Shown piece after piece: positions 1-13,602 of a stretch of DNA of 64,000 nt. Within the stretch, counting starts at the first letter, position 1; each line of letters opens with the position of its first letter. The translations under genes and the position numbers were made by a program. Source of the stretch: Apteryx mantelli (lineage: Eukaryota; Chordata; Aves; Apterygiformes; Apterygidae); the NCBI RefSeq assembly GCF_036417845.1, contig NC_089979.1, forward strand, positions 114,795,415-114,859,414, given 5' to 3'. The notes beneath the pieces are model-generated. The model saw nothing but the letters and a program-made list of their open reading frames with translations. It was not told the DNA's origin and searched no databases.

Positions 1-3000
1 CTCCTTCAGCAAAAGTAAATACATAAGGAAGAGTACAGGGTTTTTGGAAATCAGCATTGTTGAAAGCAATTAGGAATTGCAAATTATGGCTTGGGACCTG
101 TGTATTCAAATTCCATTGTTGCACAGTTTCCATAAACAATGTTTTTGATAGAACGTAACTGTTCAAGTATAGGTTTTTTGAAGAAGTTGCTAAACATGGC
201 GCAGTTAACAGATGAGGAACAATCAGATGCTTATTTAAATAACAAAGTTAACATTTTAATAATGTTTTTTTTCAAAAACTGATCCACCCTGCTCATGTGT
301 GAAGTGACAGGGAAATCAGGTCAAACAGTGCTAGTGTTATCTTGAAAGGACAATGTGCATTTTCCAAATGATTTTAAAACTACACTTCCCAGTTTTAAAA
401 TCCCTGTAGTCTCCTCAGCAAATTGACTTCTGTTTCTGATATTGTCCTATAATTCTCCATTACTGAAGTCCAAATAATGTATGAAAATGTCAGCTTTTTG
501 AGTGGACTCATCATGTAGTTGTCCAACAACTTTATTAGTTCTTGTCAGAGCATGTATAGAACATCTATTGCCAATAGATGATGGGGTATAGATAGAAAAT
601 ATGATGAATGAATAACTCTAACTTGATATCTGGCTGAGGCCTCAAGTAGGATATCCTGCATTTCAACATTGATCAATGATATCAGAAGAGACCATAATGA
701 TGCCAACTGAGCCTTCTCCTGAATATCAGATCAATTTCCCTGGACTTTGGATCAGGCATTACAGCTGCCGCAGCTTAATGGCCTCCCCAGCCATGTCAGA
801 AATACACAGGAAGTCATTTATTAGAAAGTTTCTTCTCCTTTTGCTGTTAGGTGAGAAAATACTGCTTGATTATTCTGTAAAATTCCTGCAAATGGGAGTA
901 TTTCTGTGGCCAGTCTTCCATCTACTCAAGATACCAATGTATAAATTGGTTCTTGAGTGCAAGCAGCACTTGTCTTCCCTGGTTGGCAGGAAGGATGAGA
1001 TCTAGCTTTTGGCCTGAAACAGAAAAACTTCTAAAGGGAAAATGTCTAACCTTTTGGTGTTCATCTGGAAGAAAACAAGTCATTTGAGTTTATTCAGTTG
1101 GCATGACCAAGCTTATTTTCAATGCCAAAAATTCTTACTTTTATTACTAATTATTGGTGTATTTAGACACCTGAGCAGTATTGTCTTTGTATTACTGAGC
1201 AACTGGGTGCTCAGCTGCCCCGATTACCAGGCCTTAGAGCATCTCAGGATGCAGTTTAGGGAACATAAAACAGGCAGTTAGTGTTGTGCTTTGCATGTCT
1301 CTGAGTACTAGGAAAAACTCCTAGCCTCTTCTGAAGTATTGACTTTTATAATATAACTATTTCTAAAAAATTGATATTTTCTTTTTTTTAGCTGATGAAA
1401 GGTAGCAAAGACTGAAAATACCCTAGGATAGGATGCATCCTATTTTTTCCTGAATTAACTTTATGATTGTACTTGAATTACTGCATTGCTTTTATTCTTT
1501 GGTTTTGATTATGAGAATACAGTGCATCTATGTTTGGTAAAGTTTAGCTCATTTTTATGAGCACTGGAAGTTAAAGTTAGAAGCAAAAAGACAAGAGGGT
1601 AATGCAGAAGATCCTGAATGAGCAAGGTAATAACATGGGTAGGGCAAAGGATTTCTTTGTCCATAAGGAATTGTGTGAGATGAGTTCATGAGCCTGAGAG
1701 GCCAAGAAACGGAGATGCTGCACAAGAAGACTTATGCTGATTATGGAGGGAAAATTACCTAGCTTAATAGTTGAGGAAAATTCTCATATTCCTGGAGTAT
1801 TCCAAAGGTCACTCAACTCAAGTTGCATAAAAAGGCCAGGAGTAGATATTTTCCTTAACCTTTGTTTCCTTTGTTCTAGAACCTTGTTTGATTTAGCTGC
1901 AACTATCATGCTACTGGCTGCTTCATTTTGTTTGGCCATTTTTGTGTTATTACATAATTTAAATAGATAAAATATTTTGAGAAGAGAACTTAAAATGGTA
2001 GGTTAATGATCAAAAGTAGTTGTATTCCAAGAGCTCCTGATCCAGCACTTTTGTCTTAGATTTTACTATGTTCAGTGCTTAGAAACCTATCAAATGTTAT
2101 TCAGTAAGTAGTGCTGTCAGAAACTGGACCTGATTTTTAAACTAAGCTCTTGATTGTTTGGTTGAACTGTTGAAAGTTTAGGTTTTTACCAAAAATAAAA
2201 AGGGATTGTAAAGACACATTTGAATTTGGAGCCTGTGACAACATCTGTTCCATTCCTTTTAACCCTCAATATGCAGCAGAACTGATAAATGAGTTTAGAA
2301 AGAAATATGTCAGCACTGATGGTTTTTTTGATAGGATTATCCTTGCATATAAAGAAGTAGTGAAACAATAAAGTTCCAATTGAAATAAGTTGAAAAGCAT
2401 AAATATTTGCCATGTCAAGGTCCAGCAGAACTGCTGAAAGGAAACACAGTTTCGATAAACTGAGACCTTACTTGGAACGGGTTGTGGGGTTTTTGTGTGT
2501 TCTATTTTGTCTGATTCTGCTTCCCTTTCATATTGGAAAATGGAATAAAACTGAATAGAATAAAATGGAGTAAAACTGAATAGCTGAAAACTGAGAAGGT
2601 GCTTTTGTCTTCCAAATATGACCATTTTTCTTCTAAAGCTTGTCTGTCCAAATGCTTGGCTTATGTGGATAAAATAGGTAATGGGAGCTGTCCATGCTTG
2701 TTGGTATTCCTGCCTGTCTAGTAGGAGTTAGATTTATTTTCAAATAGGACTAAGTATGTTGCTATGAACTTAATCAGTAAGTCCAGAAGTATGTTTTAGC
2801 AAAGTATTCATTGAAACTACTATAAATTAGACTGACATCTGTGTTATGTCAGAGTGGTGATTTGGTCAAGTTCCCCCAGACTTTGACTGCAGCTTCAACA
2901 TCCTGTGGACAAATGTCATATGCTGTGTCATGATGTATTCCATAGTAGTGTAACCCAATCTGTCTACTGTATGTAACTAACTAAAAGAGCACAGAGGAGT

Positions 3001-4926
3001 TGCTTTGGAGATCCCAGAACATCCTGCCATATGTGCTGTGTTCAAAATATTCAAACTAACTTACCTTATTACCAATTTTACCGAAGACTATTTAGAATTA
3101 GGATGATTGTCAAGGTTGTAGCAGAAAAATGAGGGATTATTGGTGTTGCTAATGATGTGAACATAATGAGACAAACTTTAGCACAAAAGAGGTGAAGATC
3201 TGGCTTTTCAAAAGCAGTGAATGATTTTGTGTGCTTCCGCTTTAGGATATGTAATCTTGGCCTAACTTCTGGAAAGAAAGATTGGTCAATACAGTCACTC
3301 AAAATGAGCTATGTAAAGCAAAATTTTAACTCCCAAATCTTGAGAGAGAAGGGGGTGAGAGAGAGAGGGAAGGGAGCGAGAAGGGGGCGAGAGAGAGAGA
3401 GAAGGGGGAGAGAGGGGGAGAGAGAGAGAAAGGAGGGAGGGAGGGAGAGAGAAAGAAATCCTACTTACTAACTCACTTCATGTTAGCTGCACAACAGTAA
3501 GTAGTTACAGCATATCTTGGAAGTGTTACAAGAATTTTCAATTAAAAAAAATCATCCGATCACAGAACATCGATATCTCTGTCCTCAGTGGGTATTTTTG
3601 CAAGTTGCTGTTTACTCACGGGTGTTTTGAACGTAGGACTAGAGTGTGCTGATTGTTTTTTGCTGCCCCTTGGAGAATTGCACAGTACTTCTGCTCCAAG
3701 GCTTCTTTTTTTTTCCCCCTCCCCTTTCTAAGATTGATGCTAAAACAAATTGAGACAAGTCACTGAAGAAGAAGCAGGAAGATGTTGTCTTGCTATTCTA
3801 AGTAGTTCAGTTGGCAAACTTTGCTGAAGAGCTTGCTTTAATGAACATGCAACCTATGAAATCACCCCTTCTGATCTTAGTCTTTGGAGCAGAAGATGAC
3901 GTCTGGGGTGTTTGTAAACAGAAAACTAGAATTATTTGCAGTTCACAATGTTATTATATGGAGTTGTTTTTTGTCAGCTTAGCTGCATCATTTATTTTTG
4001 TACTGGTGTGCTTTCTGAATCCTTCATAAATCTTTCCAAGTTGTTTTGACTCTCTTGGGTAAATCTTATCGTTTTGAATATATGGGTGCTGTCATCTTTG
4101 TTATCTGTGTGGTGAGCCATAGGACCCCAGTGTTCCCTATTACCTGACACTGTGTTTCACCCTTTCCTTCATTACCTTATTACCATCGTGCTTTATCTCT
4201 CACTGCAGCATTCAAATGTCTTTGTGTAATAGATCCACTCCACAGCCCGTGTGACTAAAGCAGTTTTAAAGTCCACACGTGCAAAGCAAGCAACTATGAA
4301 GGAAAGCTATCTGCTCTGTACTACCCTATTTACATTTAACAAATAAATAATACCAATGATGTAGTTCCGCATGTTTCTGTCATTCTGTAAATGCCCATAT
4401 TTTCCTTTGGAACTTGCTTCTGCAAATTATGAAAAGCAAATACAGAAAAGATCCATGCAGAATTTACTGAAAGCTTCACAAATCAAAGCAGTTTCCTCTG
4501 ATAATGTTAAAGTGACCCCCAAAAAAGGTATTTTCTGATAACAGATAACATTGATCTATTTCTGATGGATCAGATTTCACTCTGTAATCAACGGCAAAGG
4601 AAGCACATGAATATAGTTCATTTCTGACAAGGCTCCAATGCAGTCAGGCTGAAATACTCCAAGAGCCATGATACCAAGCCCTGCAGTCTGGATGAGCAGT
4701 AAAAGTGAATGAAACCAGCCCACTCACAACTGAAAGTGAGGGGTACAGAGACTCTTCATCAATTTCTGATCTTTCAATACCCTTTCATATTTTCTTTCTT
4801 AGGGCACAGTGTGACTGCAGGCCAGACTTTGCTATTGCCATCTGAGCTAATAATAGAGAATAAATGAGCAGTGAGACCATTTGAAGATGTAAAAGGTGAA
4901 ACAGCCAAAATCTCTTACTGGCTCAT
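1..4926. other. Intergenic, no gene recognised
   Basis: AT-rich single-copy-looking sequence. Open frames reach at most 119 codons and resemble nothing I know. The one clear structure is the purine-rich GA tract at 3341-3456. In mammals the gene convergent with NPSR1 on this side is DPY19L1; I did not recognise any of its exons here. Confidence 0.5.
3341..3456. repeat. GA-rich low-complexity tract
   Basis: About 115 bp almost purely of A and G on the plus strand, mixing GAGAGA runs with G-runs of three to five (for example aagggggcgagagag). Such homopurine tracts can adopt triplex DNA. It gives a spurious Arg/Glu/Gly-rich open frame. Confidence 0.9.
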
Positions 4927-5350
4927 TGTGACCGCAAGGTGGGCAAGAGAGGGTTGGATACCGGCGGAGAGAGACACTCAAGGTTCATAAGGGGTTAAAC
5001 AGGATAGATTTAATAGAGGACTTACACTACAGACTGCACAGGGAGCCCCAGGAACTGCAAGGATAGGTCGCTGACGGGATGCTGCTGGAGGCAGGGGTCG
5101 AACGCACAGGCTGGATGTGTGGACGGGACTCGACTCGTTCCTAAGGGCCCCTTAAATCTACCAGAACTGTTTCCTTATCTCAGCTGTGCTAACCCTGAGA
5201 AACTACTGCCCGGGAAGCAGCTAGACGTTGTTGACAAAATGGAATATGCATGCCTGGCCCTGATGGGAATTTGGTCAGTGTGTAGTTTCACACGCTGAGC
5301 ATGCTACCTTGTACTCTGCCAGTCCCTGACTCCTCACCAGATCTTCCACA
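4927..5350 (-). mobile_element. Probable solo LTR of an endogenous retrovirus
   Basis: A 424-bp block that differs in composition from its flanks. Read on the minus strand it starts TGTGGAAG and ends GGTCACA, so it has TGTG/CACA inverted ends. In LTR order it has a TATA-like gatttaagg (5150-5158), then an ATTAAA poly(A) signal (5009-5014), then a CT-rich U5-like stretch (gtgtctctctccgcc). No primer-binding site, gag or pol sequence is visible on either side, so a solo LTR is the best reading. I found no clean target-site duplication: the flanks are gctcat on the left and ggtgtt on the right. The family was not identified. Confidence 0.6.
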
Positions 5351-6239
5351 GGTGTTCTCATGCTTATTGAATTACCTGTATCTACTGTTTGCTCTCTCTT
5401 TGCACAGTCAGTGGCAGAAGATGCCATTTGGAGCAAATCCTTCTGAACATTATTTGTATTCTTTGAAATAAGCTCTGTAAAAGCAACTTCATTGATTCCT
5501 GTGTGATTAACTGATTCACAGCTGTGAGAAAAAGATGGGTGGCGGGGAGCCCTGAGAGAAGGGCTAATGCAAAATACAATACAAATACTAGTATTTGAAA
5601 TACAATATTCTAAAGGCTTTTCCAGCTCAGTTATTTTAAAATATTGGAAAGATTTAGTCTGGCAAATGCTGTAATTTCACATATGCTGCAGAACAACATA
5701 AACTTCAGTTGCCACTGAAGAAGTCATTCTGCCCTAGCCATCTCTTGTGGTAGCATGAACTTTCTTGCAGTCAGTACAGAGACTTGAACCAAGAAGGAGA
5801 AAAAGCATCATGGAGGAAGATACAGACAGGCAACACCAGCTTTTCAGCTGACACTGGTAGGAGAGATCAGCATTACCTCCCCTACTGCGAAAAAGCCAGC
5901 AAGACCTATCTGCTGTGGCTGCCTCTGCCCTAACAGCCATGCTGCTGTCTCTTGCCTGTGCAAGATGTAGTGAGGATATGGGGAAACGAGGTTATGGCGG
6001 TAAAGGAAGGGGGAAGGAAGGCTAAGAACAGGCTTCACTGTTCGTGGGTCTACTGGTTTTATCCTTGGCAAGTGCTTATATTTTAGAGGTTTTGTGCACA
6101 GCTTTGCACATAGGAGGAAGAAATGCACCTTTCTTTGGAAAGTATCAAGATGGCTATCCATAGGTATGGATATCCATATCCAAGGTATCTGTAACACATG
6201 AATGATGCCCTGGCCTAAATTTAAGGTGAGATTACACCC
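5351..6239. other. Intergenic, no gene recognised
   Basis: No exon-like similarity. The downstream half of a 316-codon minus-strand open frame (5844-6794) runs through it. That frame owes part of its length to the stop-free hexanucleotide repeat and the GC-rich block beside it. Confidence 0.5.
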
Positions 6240-6900
6240 CCTCAGCCACCTGCTCCCTCTGGAAAAGGCTCCTCCTCCTGCCTTAAATTTGCAGGCAGTG
6301 CTGGAGGAGCAGAGGCTCCTCTTGGGGCTCCCACTGTGCCCTGAGGGCCCGGGGGAGAGAGCTCCAGCTCCAGCTCCAGCTCCAGCTCCAGCTCCAGCTC
6401 CAGCTCCAGCTCCAGCTCCAGCTCCAGCTCCAGCTCCAGCTCCAGGTGCGTGGAGCCCCTGCTGAGGCCGCACAGGTGGGCTGAGTGGTGTGGGGGCTCT
6501 GTGACCTGCTGCAGGAAGCCCCCCACTGCGAGCGTTAGTTGAAGAGCAAACCTCCACCTGGCCTGTGGAGACTGCAGGCCTTCCTCCAAGGGCACAGCCG
6601 AAATTCAGAGGTGGCTCTAGGCAAGCCCAGCCCCGGGACTCCTCCGGGTCCCGCAGCGGGTGGCTCTCTGCGCTGGGTGACTGCTGGGCCGGCTGAAGGT
6701 GAGTGGGAAGGCTGGGCATGATGCTGGGCAAGGGAGCAGGAGGCACCGGGAGGGCGCTGGTGGGCGGCCGGCAGGGGCTGTGGCCACATGGCAAGCAGCA
6801 GGCCTCAGCGCAGGGCTGAAAGGTAAGCCGTGGCGCGGGGGGATTTCTGCAGGTTTTGTGTGGCGCAAAGGTTCAGGGGAGGTGCGCTGCGGGGATGGGA
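6240..6900. other. GC-rich block with donor-like sites
   Basis: Markedly GC-richer than the surroundings, with roughly two dozen CpGs by eye in 6440-6900. Two strong plus-strand splice-donor motifs occur: aag|gtgagt (after 6698) and aaag|gtaagc (after 6822), each following 'ggctgaa'. This is compatible with a CpG-island-like promoter and a non-coding first exon on the plus strand, but no TATA box, coding similarity or transcript supports it. Confidence 0.35.
6361..6445. repeat. (AGCTCC)n hexanucleotide array, 14 copies
   Basis: Fourteen perfect copies of gctcca followed by one extra g. The unit length is a multiple of three and contains no stop in any frame, so all overlapping frames stay open: Ala-Pro on the plus strand, Gly-Ala and Leu-Glu on the minus strand. 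The perfection of the copies suggests recent expansion. Confidence 0.97.
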
Positions 6901-7047
6901 AGTTTGGGGCTGTGTCTGGGCTTCCTGGGGTCTCAGGCAGAATTTATTATTTTAATGTCATCCTTTATCTTGGTTTTTATTTTGCTTGATCGGTTGGGTT
7001 TTTTTGCTTTTTTGGAAAGTGCTGGGTCACCTGAGATTTGGACTTGT

Positions 7048-7090
7048 TTATTAATTTAGTAGGCCCTTAGTCTACTTATTAATTTAGTAG
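7048..7090. repeat. Direct repeat, 15 bp, 28-bp spacing
   Basis: The word ttattaatttagtag occurs at 7048-7062 and again at 7076-7090. The flanks differ (gttta before the first, ctac before the second), which suggests an old short duplication. Confidence 0.9.
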
Positions 7091-8190
7091 ACGCAGGATT
7101 GCAAAGGAGAGAGCCCAGGCCTTGCTGAGGCTGAGCTGACTGGCACCAGCCGGGGTGCAGGCTGGCGTGCACCATGGGTGCGCACCGCGGATCAGTTTGG
7201 GCCCTGTCCTAAAGATATGGATTCTCTTCCATTTTTTCCTCTCTCTCCTGGGAAGGCTGATGTCATGCCGGGCAAATCACTTAAACCCGCGTGTTCGTGG
7301 GGCCGGGGCTGAAGCGCTCTTCTGCTCTTGGGCTCCTTCGCTGAGGCCGCTGGAGTCCAATTTAGAGCAGCGCTGAGCACTCACAGCTGCCTGTGAAACC
7401 ATCAGGATTTCTGAACTGAAAACATAAATTTAAAACGGACAGTGCAAAACTCCTCTTCCGTGTCTGCGAGAGTGGAATAACAGTGATGTGCTGCCTCACA
7501 AGGGTGAAAGGGAGCGAATCTCACTGATGTGGCTAGAGTGAACTCATGGTGCAGTGATGAGTATTATATAAAAACCTAATGCAGAACACTTGAAAAGTGT
7601 GGAATAAATAAGGTCTGTAGTCATACATTAAACGATTAGGATAAGATTAAAATAATGAAGAAGTACTTGTTGGGGTTGTCTATTCTGTGTACTGTATAAA
7701 ATAAATACACTTTGTGGTAATAATTCTGTTCTATATCATGTTATATCCACATACAGGAAGAAAGGGTAAATCAGGTTGCACAGGCAACCTTAGTTTTGAC
7801 TTGTGCTAGTTTTTGAGGGATTAAGTTTGACACATTTGTGGGTTTTCTAGTGCTTGGATATGCATGCGATTGCATTCATATGCTGCCCAATTAGAGACTG
7901 TGTATCTGTCTGAAATAGCAGGTCACTTCCAGATAGTCTGTTGATTCAAACTTTCATCCATAGCGTTTTCACATGCTTTGTCTTCAGAATATATTTTACA
8001 AGACAATTATTTCAGAAAGTTTTTACCATTTGAAGGACCGCACTCTTCCTGCATGTAAAACTGATGTCAGGCATCCACATACAGCTCTATAAGCGGCTGT
8101 TGCTGCCAGAAAAGACAGTCCATTGGCTCTTCCCCTCTACTGCCCTCTGCTTTTGTGAGTCTAGATTTCTATGAAGAAACATGGTGAACA

Positions 8191-8220
8191 GGATATGGGA
8201 ACTGAGGATATGGGAACTGA
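8191..8220. repeat. 15-bp perfect tandem duplication
   Basis: ggatatgggaactga is repeated head to tail with no mismatch. It may be a recent replication-slippage event. Confidence 0.95.
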
Positions 8221-11200
8221 CCGAGGTAATATTTATCCACATTACTCCAATTAAGGCTAACACAGCAACATCCCTCAAAGTGATTGTGTGCTTGAGCTGG
8301 CAAACAGGAGTATGAGGAGAGGGTGGGAGAGGACAGGATTGCTCTTTTCAGTGACATGTGCTTACATCGCCTTAAAGTGCATGTGGAACATGAGCATGAG
8401 AGTGTAGGTGTGAAGCCAACAGCTGAGGGCCAAAAAACAACATACTAATTTCCCTCAGCTACTATCGTAAACCCTCTTGACAAGGCTTAAAATAAACTTG
8501 CTGTACATCAAAATGTTGCACCCTAAAGCCTGAAGTCTTAGGCTTTTTCAATGTGCAAAGTGAGGACTGTTTTTTGACATGAAATTGAATATCTGTGAGA
8601 CTAAGCAGTGTGGGGCTCTGAATGCGCCCTGGATAGAGAACTGAATAGTGCCTGCACGTGCACGCACACACGCCAGCTGAGAGGTTTCCTTTGTTGCAAA
8701 AAGACAAATTCCACATTTAAGCCGCAGAGAGAATCTTTTCCAGCATTAAAAAAATTATAAACATTTCATGACAGCTACTCAAGCTTATATTCAGCATTTT
8801 GGATTGAACAGGGAAGGTACATGATAAATAAGGCCCCTAATGAATATAGATCATCATCTGAGCGTTCACCAGCTCTGTGTGTGTATACACATGGGGAGGG
8901 AAGTGTGAGATCAGCATGTTTTGTAGAATGAAGCTATATCCATATCTGAGATACCATGTGCACTGTAAATATTTTGTTAGTTTTATTTTGCCTTCTCCTA
9001 CATTCTTGGTCAGTTATGAAGGGAATATAACAAGTGAGTGGGAATCCTGTATTTTCTTGTGTGATATAATAAGGAAAACCTCAGAATGCATGTATGGCTC
9101 AAAAAAAGTGAGAACAAAGTTATCACATCTTGTGCCTTGCCAATAGTTAATATTGACACTGCTCTGAAAATCCAGGAAGAAAAATGAAGTGGATGAACCA
9201 TGCCTAATAAAAGAGGAGCAAAGTTCTATTCTTTAGTTTGCTCATCTTCAGTTTGTACAGTCAGAGATTTGGAGAGAAATCAGGATAAAGTAGCTAGGAG
9301 GTATGAGAATAAGTATATTCCTAAGTGCTTTTGACTCCAGTCATCTGATTCTATTTGACAATCAAAGCGAACAGGCTTTGCACTGCTAAAGGTAGGTGCC
9401 ATCTGTATCACACACAAAGATGGGTATTAGAGCCAGACTGTCAAGTAGCTTCCACGTGACAGTCTTATCTCTTATATTTGGCATTGATCAGCAATGTCTG
9501 TCCTGGGACAGAAGTGTTTTAACTCAGTCCCACAGCTTCAGGCTTTTAGAAGTTGTTGTCCCAGGCCATGAAGTGCTGTAAAGACGAAGGCAGATGTGTT
9601 GAATGGGACTCGGCACCCTATAGCAGCTGATAATGTGTGGGGCAGGGTCAGATCCAGTATCCTCCTGTTTTGTTGGAGGAGTGCTCAGAAGCTTGCAGGA
9701 GAAGCTGGAGTTTTTGCATCCTGGACATGGCATTTAGAAATCCTGAATAACAGCAGTCTAGCTGAAAGAGTGTGTTAGATACTGAGACCAATTCAGTGTC
9801 AGTAAACCATAGGGTCTACTAATCAATCAGAAATGAAGCTCAGTGCAGAGTTCAGAAATACTTCTATGCTACGGTTGAATTGACTAAATGCACATCTTTA
9901 GCTTCAATCAAAGGATAGTCAACCATGATTTAAAATGTCTTAGGTTTGGTTTCAGTTAAATGTTCGATATGCTGTTATTTACATAAATGTGGATGCTATA
10001 GCCCTGGAAAAATATGCTCATCTTTTCTTGCCATTTCTTATTCTCTACATAGTAGTTACTCAGGTAACTTCAGAAACTTAGCTCATTTCTGTGTAAAAAT
10101 TCCTTTTGTTAAAATACCATGCTTTGTTTGCTGTATAACAAAATGATATGTTAATACTACAACCCAGTAATGAATTCTCACTTTAAATGGAAATACAAAA
10201 ATAATGTAATTTCTCCTCCTTCCTGGAAATAGTCCACTTTGTTTTTCTTAGGATTTAGTCAGATTTTAAACCTCTTCTTTCCCTGACTTTAAGTGCTTAG
10301 AGTAAACTAACTATTAGGAACTTTTGCTATCTAAAGTTGTGACTAAGCAACTCTTCCTATACTCATTCTCTTGCATATGTCATTTAACTTAGATACCAAC
10401 AATGAGTCAGAGCCTCAGCTGGAGGTTAGCTGATAAATAAGCAAGTAACCAAGCAGGAGCCTTTTTTAGGGAAATGAATAGTTTTTGTTTTTTTCTAGTG
10501 TTTTGAATGGAACTACAGTTTTTGCCTATAGTACAAAAAATCCATTTTTCTCAAGTGCTGGCTTATAGCCAGGGACAAGGGGGTGTTTCAGGTAAGCTTG
10601 AAACCTGCAGTGCTCTGAGAATCCTTGGCGTGATGTTGCTGCCAGTGTACAGTTGAGGATGGGCTGGTTAAAGGATGAGTCTAATGACCGTACAGTCAGG
10701 AAATTAAAGATTGCAGCTGACATAAAAGCAGAGAAGCTAGCTTTCGTCTCGAAAGCTGAGATAACAGTAGCCAAGTAGCTGCAGCAGCACTAGTCCTGAA
10801 TGTGTCCTGAAGGCAGCTATGCCTCTAAGTTGTGGTGATCTTGGGTTAGGTCAGCCCAGTTAGGTGAAAAGATACCTTGCGTGTATCCGCACAGCCATGC
10901 TTGCATCTGTAATCTTATTGTGCAGGATAGCAGATGGATTCAGGCCTGGCTAAGCTGCGCTGTGACCTCCTACAGCCCACAAAACGTCTAGGAGCATCAC
11001 AGGACCAAAGGGCCCTTGTATGAATTGCGAGGTGTCTGGGAAACACAGCCCTGACTCCTCTTCATGACAATTTAATCTCGGAGAATGTAAAGAAACACAC
11101 TCGCCACCCTGCAGCAAACTACATGTAGTATCAAGTCCTGAAGTGGTGCAATTCAAAGTGTAGTCAAAGGTTACACACTTTGCTTTCAGTGATATAATAA

Positions 11201-13587
11201 AATAGAATTAAAATGAGGTATTATAAATAAAAAATGTGTGTGCCTGGATGAATAGAATGACATTTTTAAAAGGACAAAGGATTCTTCTGAATAGTATTTA
11301 AAACTTAGTATTGCAAATTGCTTGAATTAATAAAAACGACATTTTTAAAAGGTCAGAAATTGCTTTAAAATGGTATCTAATATTTAAAGCTGAGTAAAGG
11401 AATCTGCTTCTTACAATCACTCCTCTGCCGGCATTGTCTGGGACTTGCTTACATCTGAGGTCCGAAAAGGTGGGTCTGACTCTTTCTCTGTAGGTTAAGA
11501 TGCACCAACCTGGATGGTAGCGTTTTTCATATTCTTTTCATTAGCATAAATGACTCTGTGAAATACTGATCAACAGTTGGTTGAGCCAAGCTAAAACAAG
11601 CCTTTTGGAAAATCCATCGCTCCTCCAGGGAATGGAGAGAGGGAAGATCTGAGCCTCATGTGAACCCCATCTATGCAGTAAAGCTGCAGAAGTGCAGTGG
11701 CTGCCAGGGAGGTTCAATAGGATTTTCTGGAGGCATCTGGTCAGCATCCTTTTCCTTCAGCTCCACGTAAAGTCTCTTAGTGAGGTGCTTGGAATCTTCT
11801 TCCCCTTGTTTTTATGTTCGTGGTCTCTGGTTTGGGTTTTATCTCACTTTTTGGATGGCTGTTTTTCCACAGGTGCAGGATGTGCTGCAGCTGAGTGGGT
11901 CTGTTACAGGGTGGAAAAGCAGAAGCCATTCTGGCACAGACACAGTAGGACTGTTTGGATCCAAAGACATTTTTCTTCTATGGCTCAGCATCTTTAACAT
12001 GTTGAATTTACATGTTGAACTGGGATGTCAGTACTCTGCCTGTTTCCATTCATATATTCATATACTTAAAAATATTTTAGGTATCTGTGGCGTTATAGAC
12101 AACTCAGTTAATCATATGCTGCCACGTTAAGTTAGCTCCCTTGCATGCCAGCTCTTAAAAGCCTTACTGTCTGAAGCAAATTGTTAAGCGAGTTCAGGAG
12201 GATGAAGTCTGGGAGACAATAATGTGACCTTCTGTACAAAAGGTCATCGGTGGATAGAGTCATATTTTGAAGTACCTTTCTGAATCAGGGTTCTACTGGT
12301 AATGGAGATCTACCCGACCATTGGATGAGTAGCGTTGGGTTTGTTTTGAAAAACACAACAAAAAAGAAAGAACACAGTGTTTGCAGAAATACACTCAATG
12401 CTTTTTTCTTCTCTCCCATCTGGTTGCCAAGGAGAATAGGGGACCAGGGAATTATCCTGGCCATAATTTATATTGGATTAAACAAGGACCATGGGAGTAT
12501 TAAGTTGTGAGCAGTACGCAAGTGTTTCCTGCTTGGAAGGAGATACTACCAGCTACTGAGTGGTTCTGGCAGAGAGCTGTTTCCTCTGAGACCCAACCTT
12601 CCCATCACAAGTTCTCCTTTCTTGGCTCATTTTATTTGTTCTTTACATGGTAAATGATTGTACATCTAGCGGAATCTGCATAGGCTGCAGTGGGCCTTTG
12701 CTTAATGTTATCTTTTTATCATGTTTTTGTAATTTTTGGACATGGTTACAGTGAAAACTAAATAATTATATTGTTGCTTTAAAGCCTATTAAATAGTTAT
12801 AGTTACAGAGATAGTATCAGCCTCAGTTCCTGTAAAGCTATTATACTGGTAAGGCTGTCTTATCACTACCATCTTTTTTTTGTTAAGACATCTTGTCTTT
12901 AGATTAGTGCTGACTCTAAAAATGGTTTTCTATGATAACTAAATATGTTCAGTCATGAAAACTGAGCAGACCTAGTCTGCGTGCTTGTCTTTTGATGGAG
13001 AGTCTCTGGGAAACATGGGTGGACAGGCTACAGAGCTGTGGTGATAAGTGTGGTTAGCTCTAGACCAAGAAATGGAATGAATGGGAAGACTTTGCATGGG
13101 CTCATCAGCAAATTAGACAAAATAGTCTTTGTAGTCTGATTAAAACGCTAATTGTCACAGTGCCAATGAACTTTCCTTTCATGAGCCGATTAGAAAATTG
13201 CAGTTTTCCTTGTAATAACTTTTGAATGCCTTCCCTTCCTTCCACCTCCTGCTATTGTTTCATTCTGGTATTTGAGAGCTTGCTCATTGTTGCCAGTATT
13301 TCCAAATAAAACAGTCTCATTCAACAACAAAAAAAATACTGTTTGGAAACTTGTTGTGCAAAGAGTTGTCAGAATCAAGCTTTTCTGGCAAATGTGTAAA
13401 TAACTAATATTTAGATTTTGACCGGTTGTCCTTCCTCATGTGTTTCAGGCAAACTGACTTTGGTACTCACCTTGAACGCTGACCACATGCTGGGGAAATG
13501 ACTATATTTCACTCACTGTTCTTCTCACCCTGTGCTGACTGAGAAAGAAGTGAATTCAAGGTCGCTGCATAATCCGGTAAGGCAGAC

Positions 13588-13602
13588 TTTTTTTTTTTTT
13601 TT
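13588..13602. repeat. Poly-T tract
   Basis: Run of about 15 T preceded by ggcagac. No retroposon body is visible beside it. Confidence 0.9.

Noticed and set aside
11692..12130. Overlapping plus-strand open frames of 101 and 116 codons with an acceptor-like ctgtttttccacag inside
   Set aside because: No recognisable domain; two competing frames and no matching donor point to chance.
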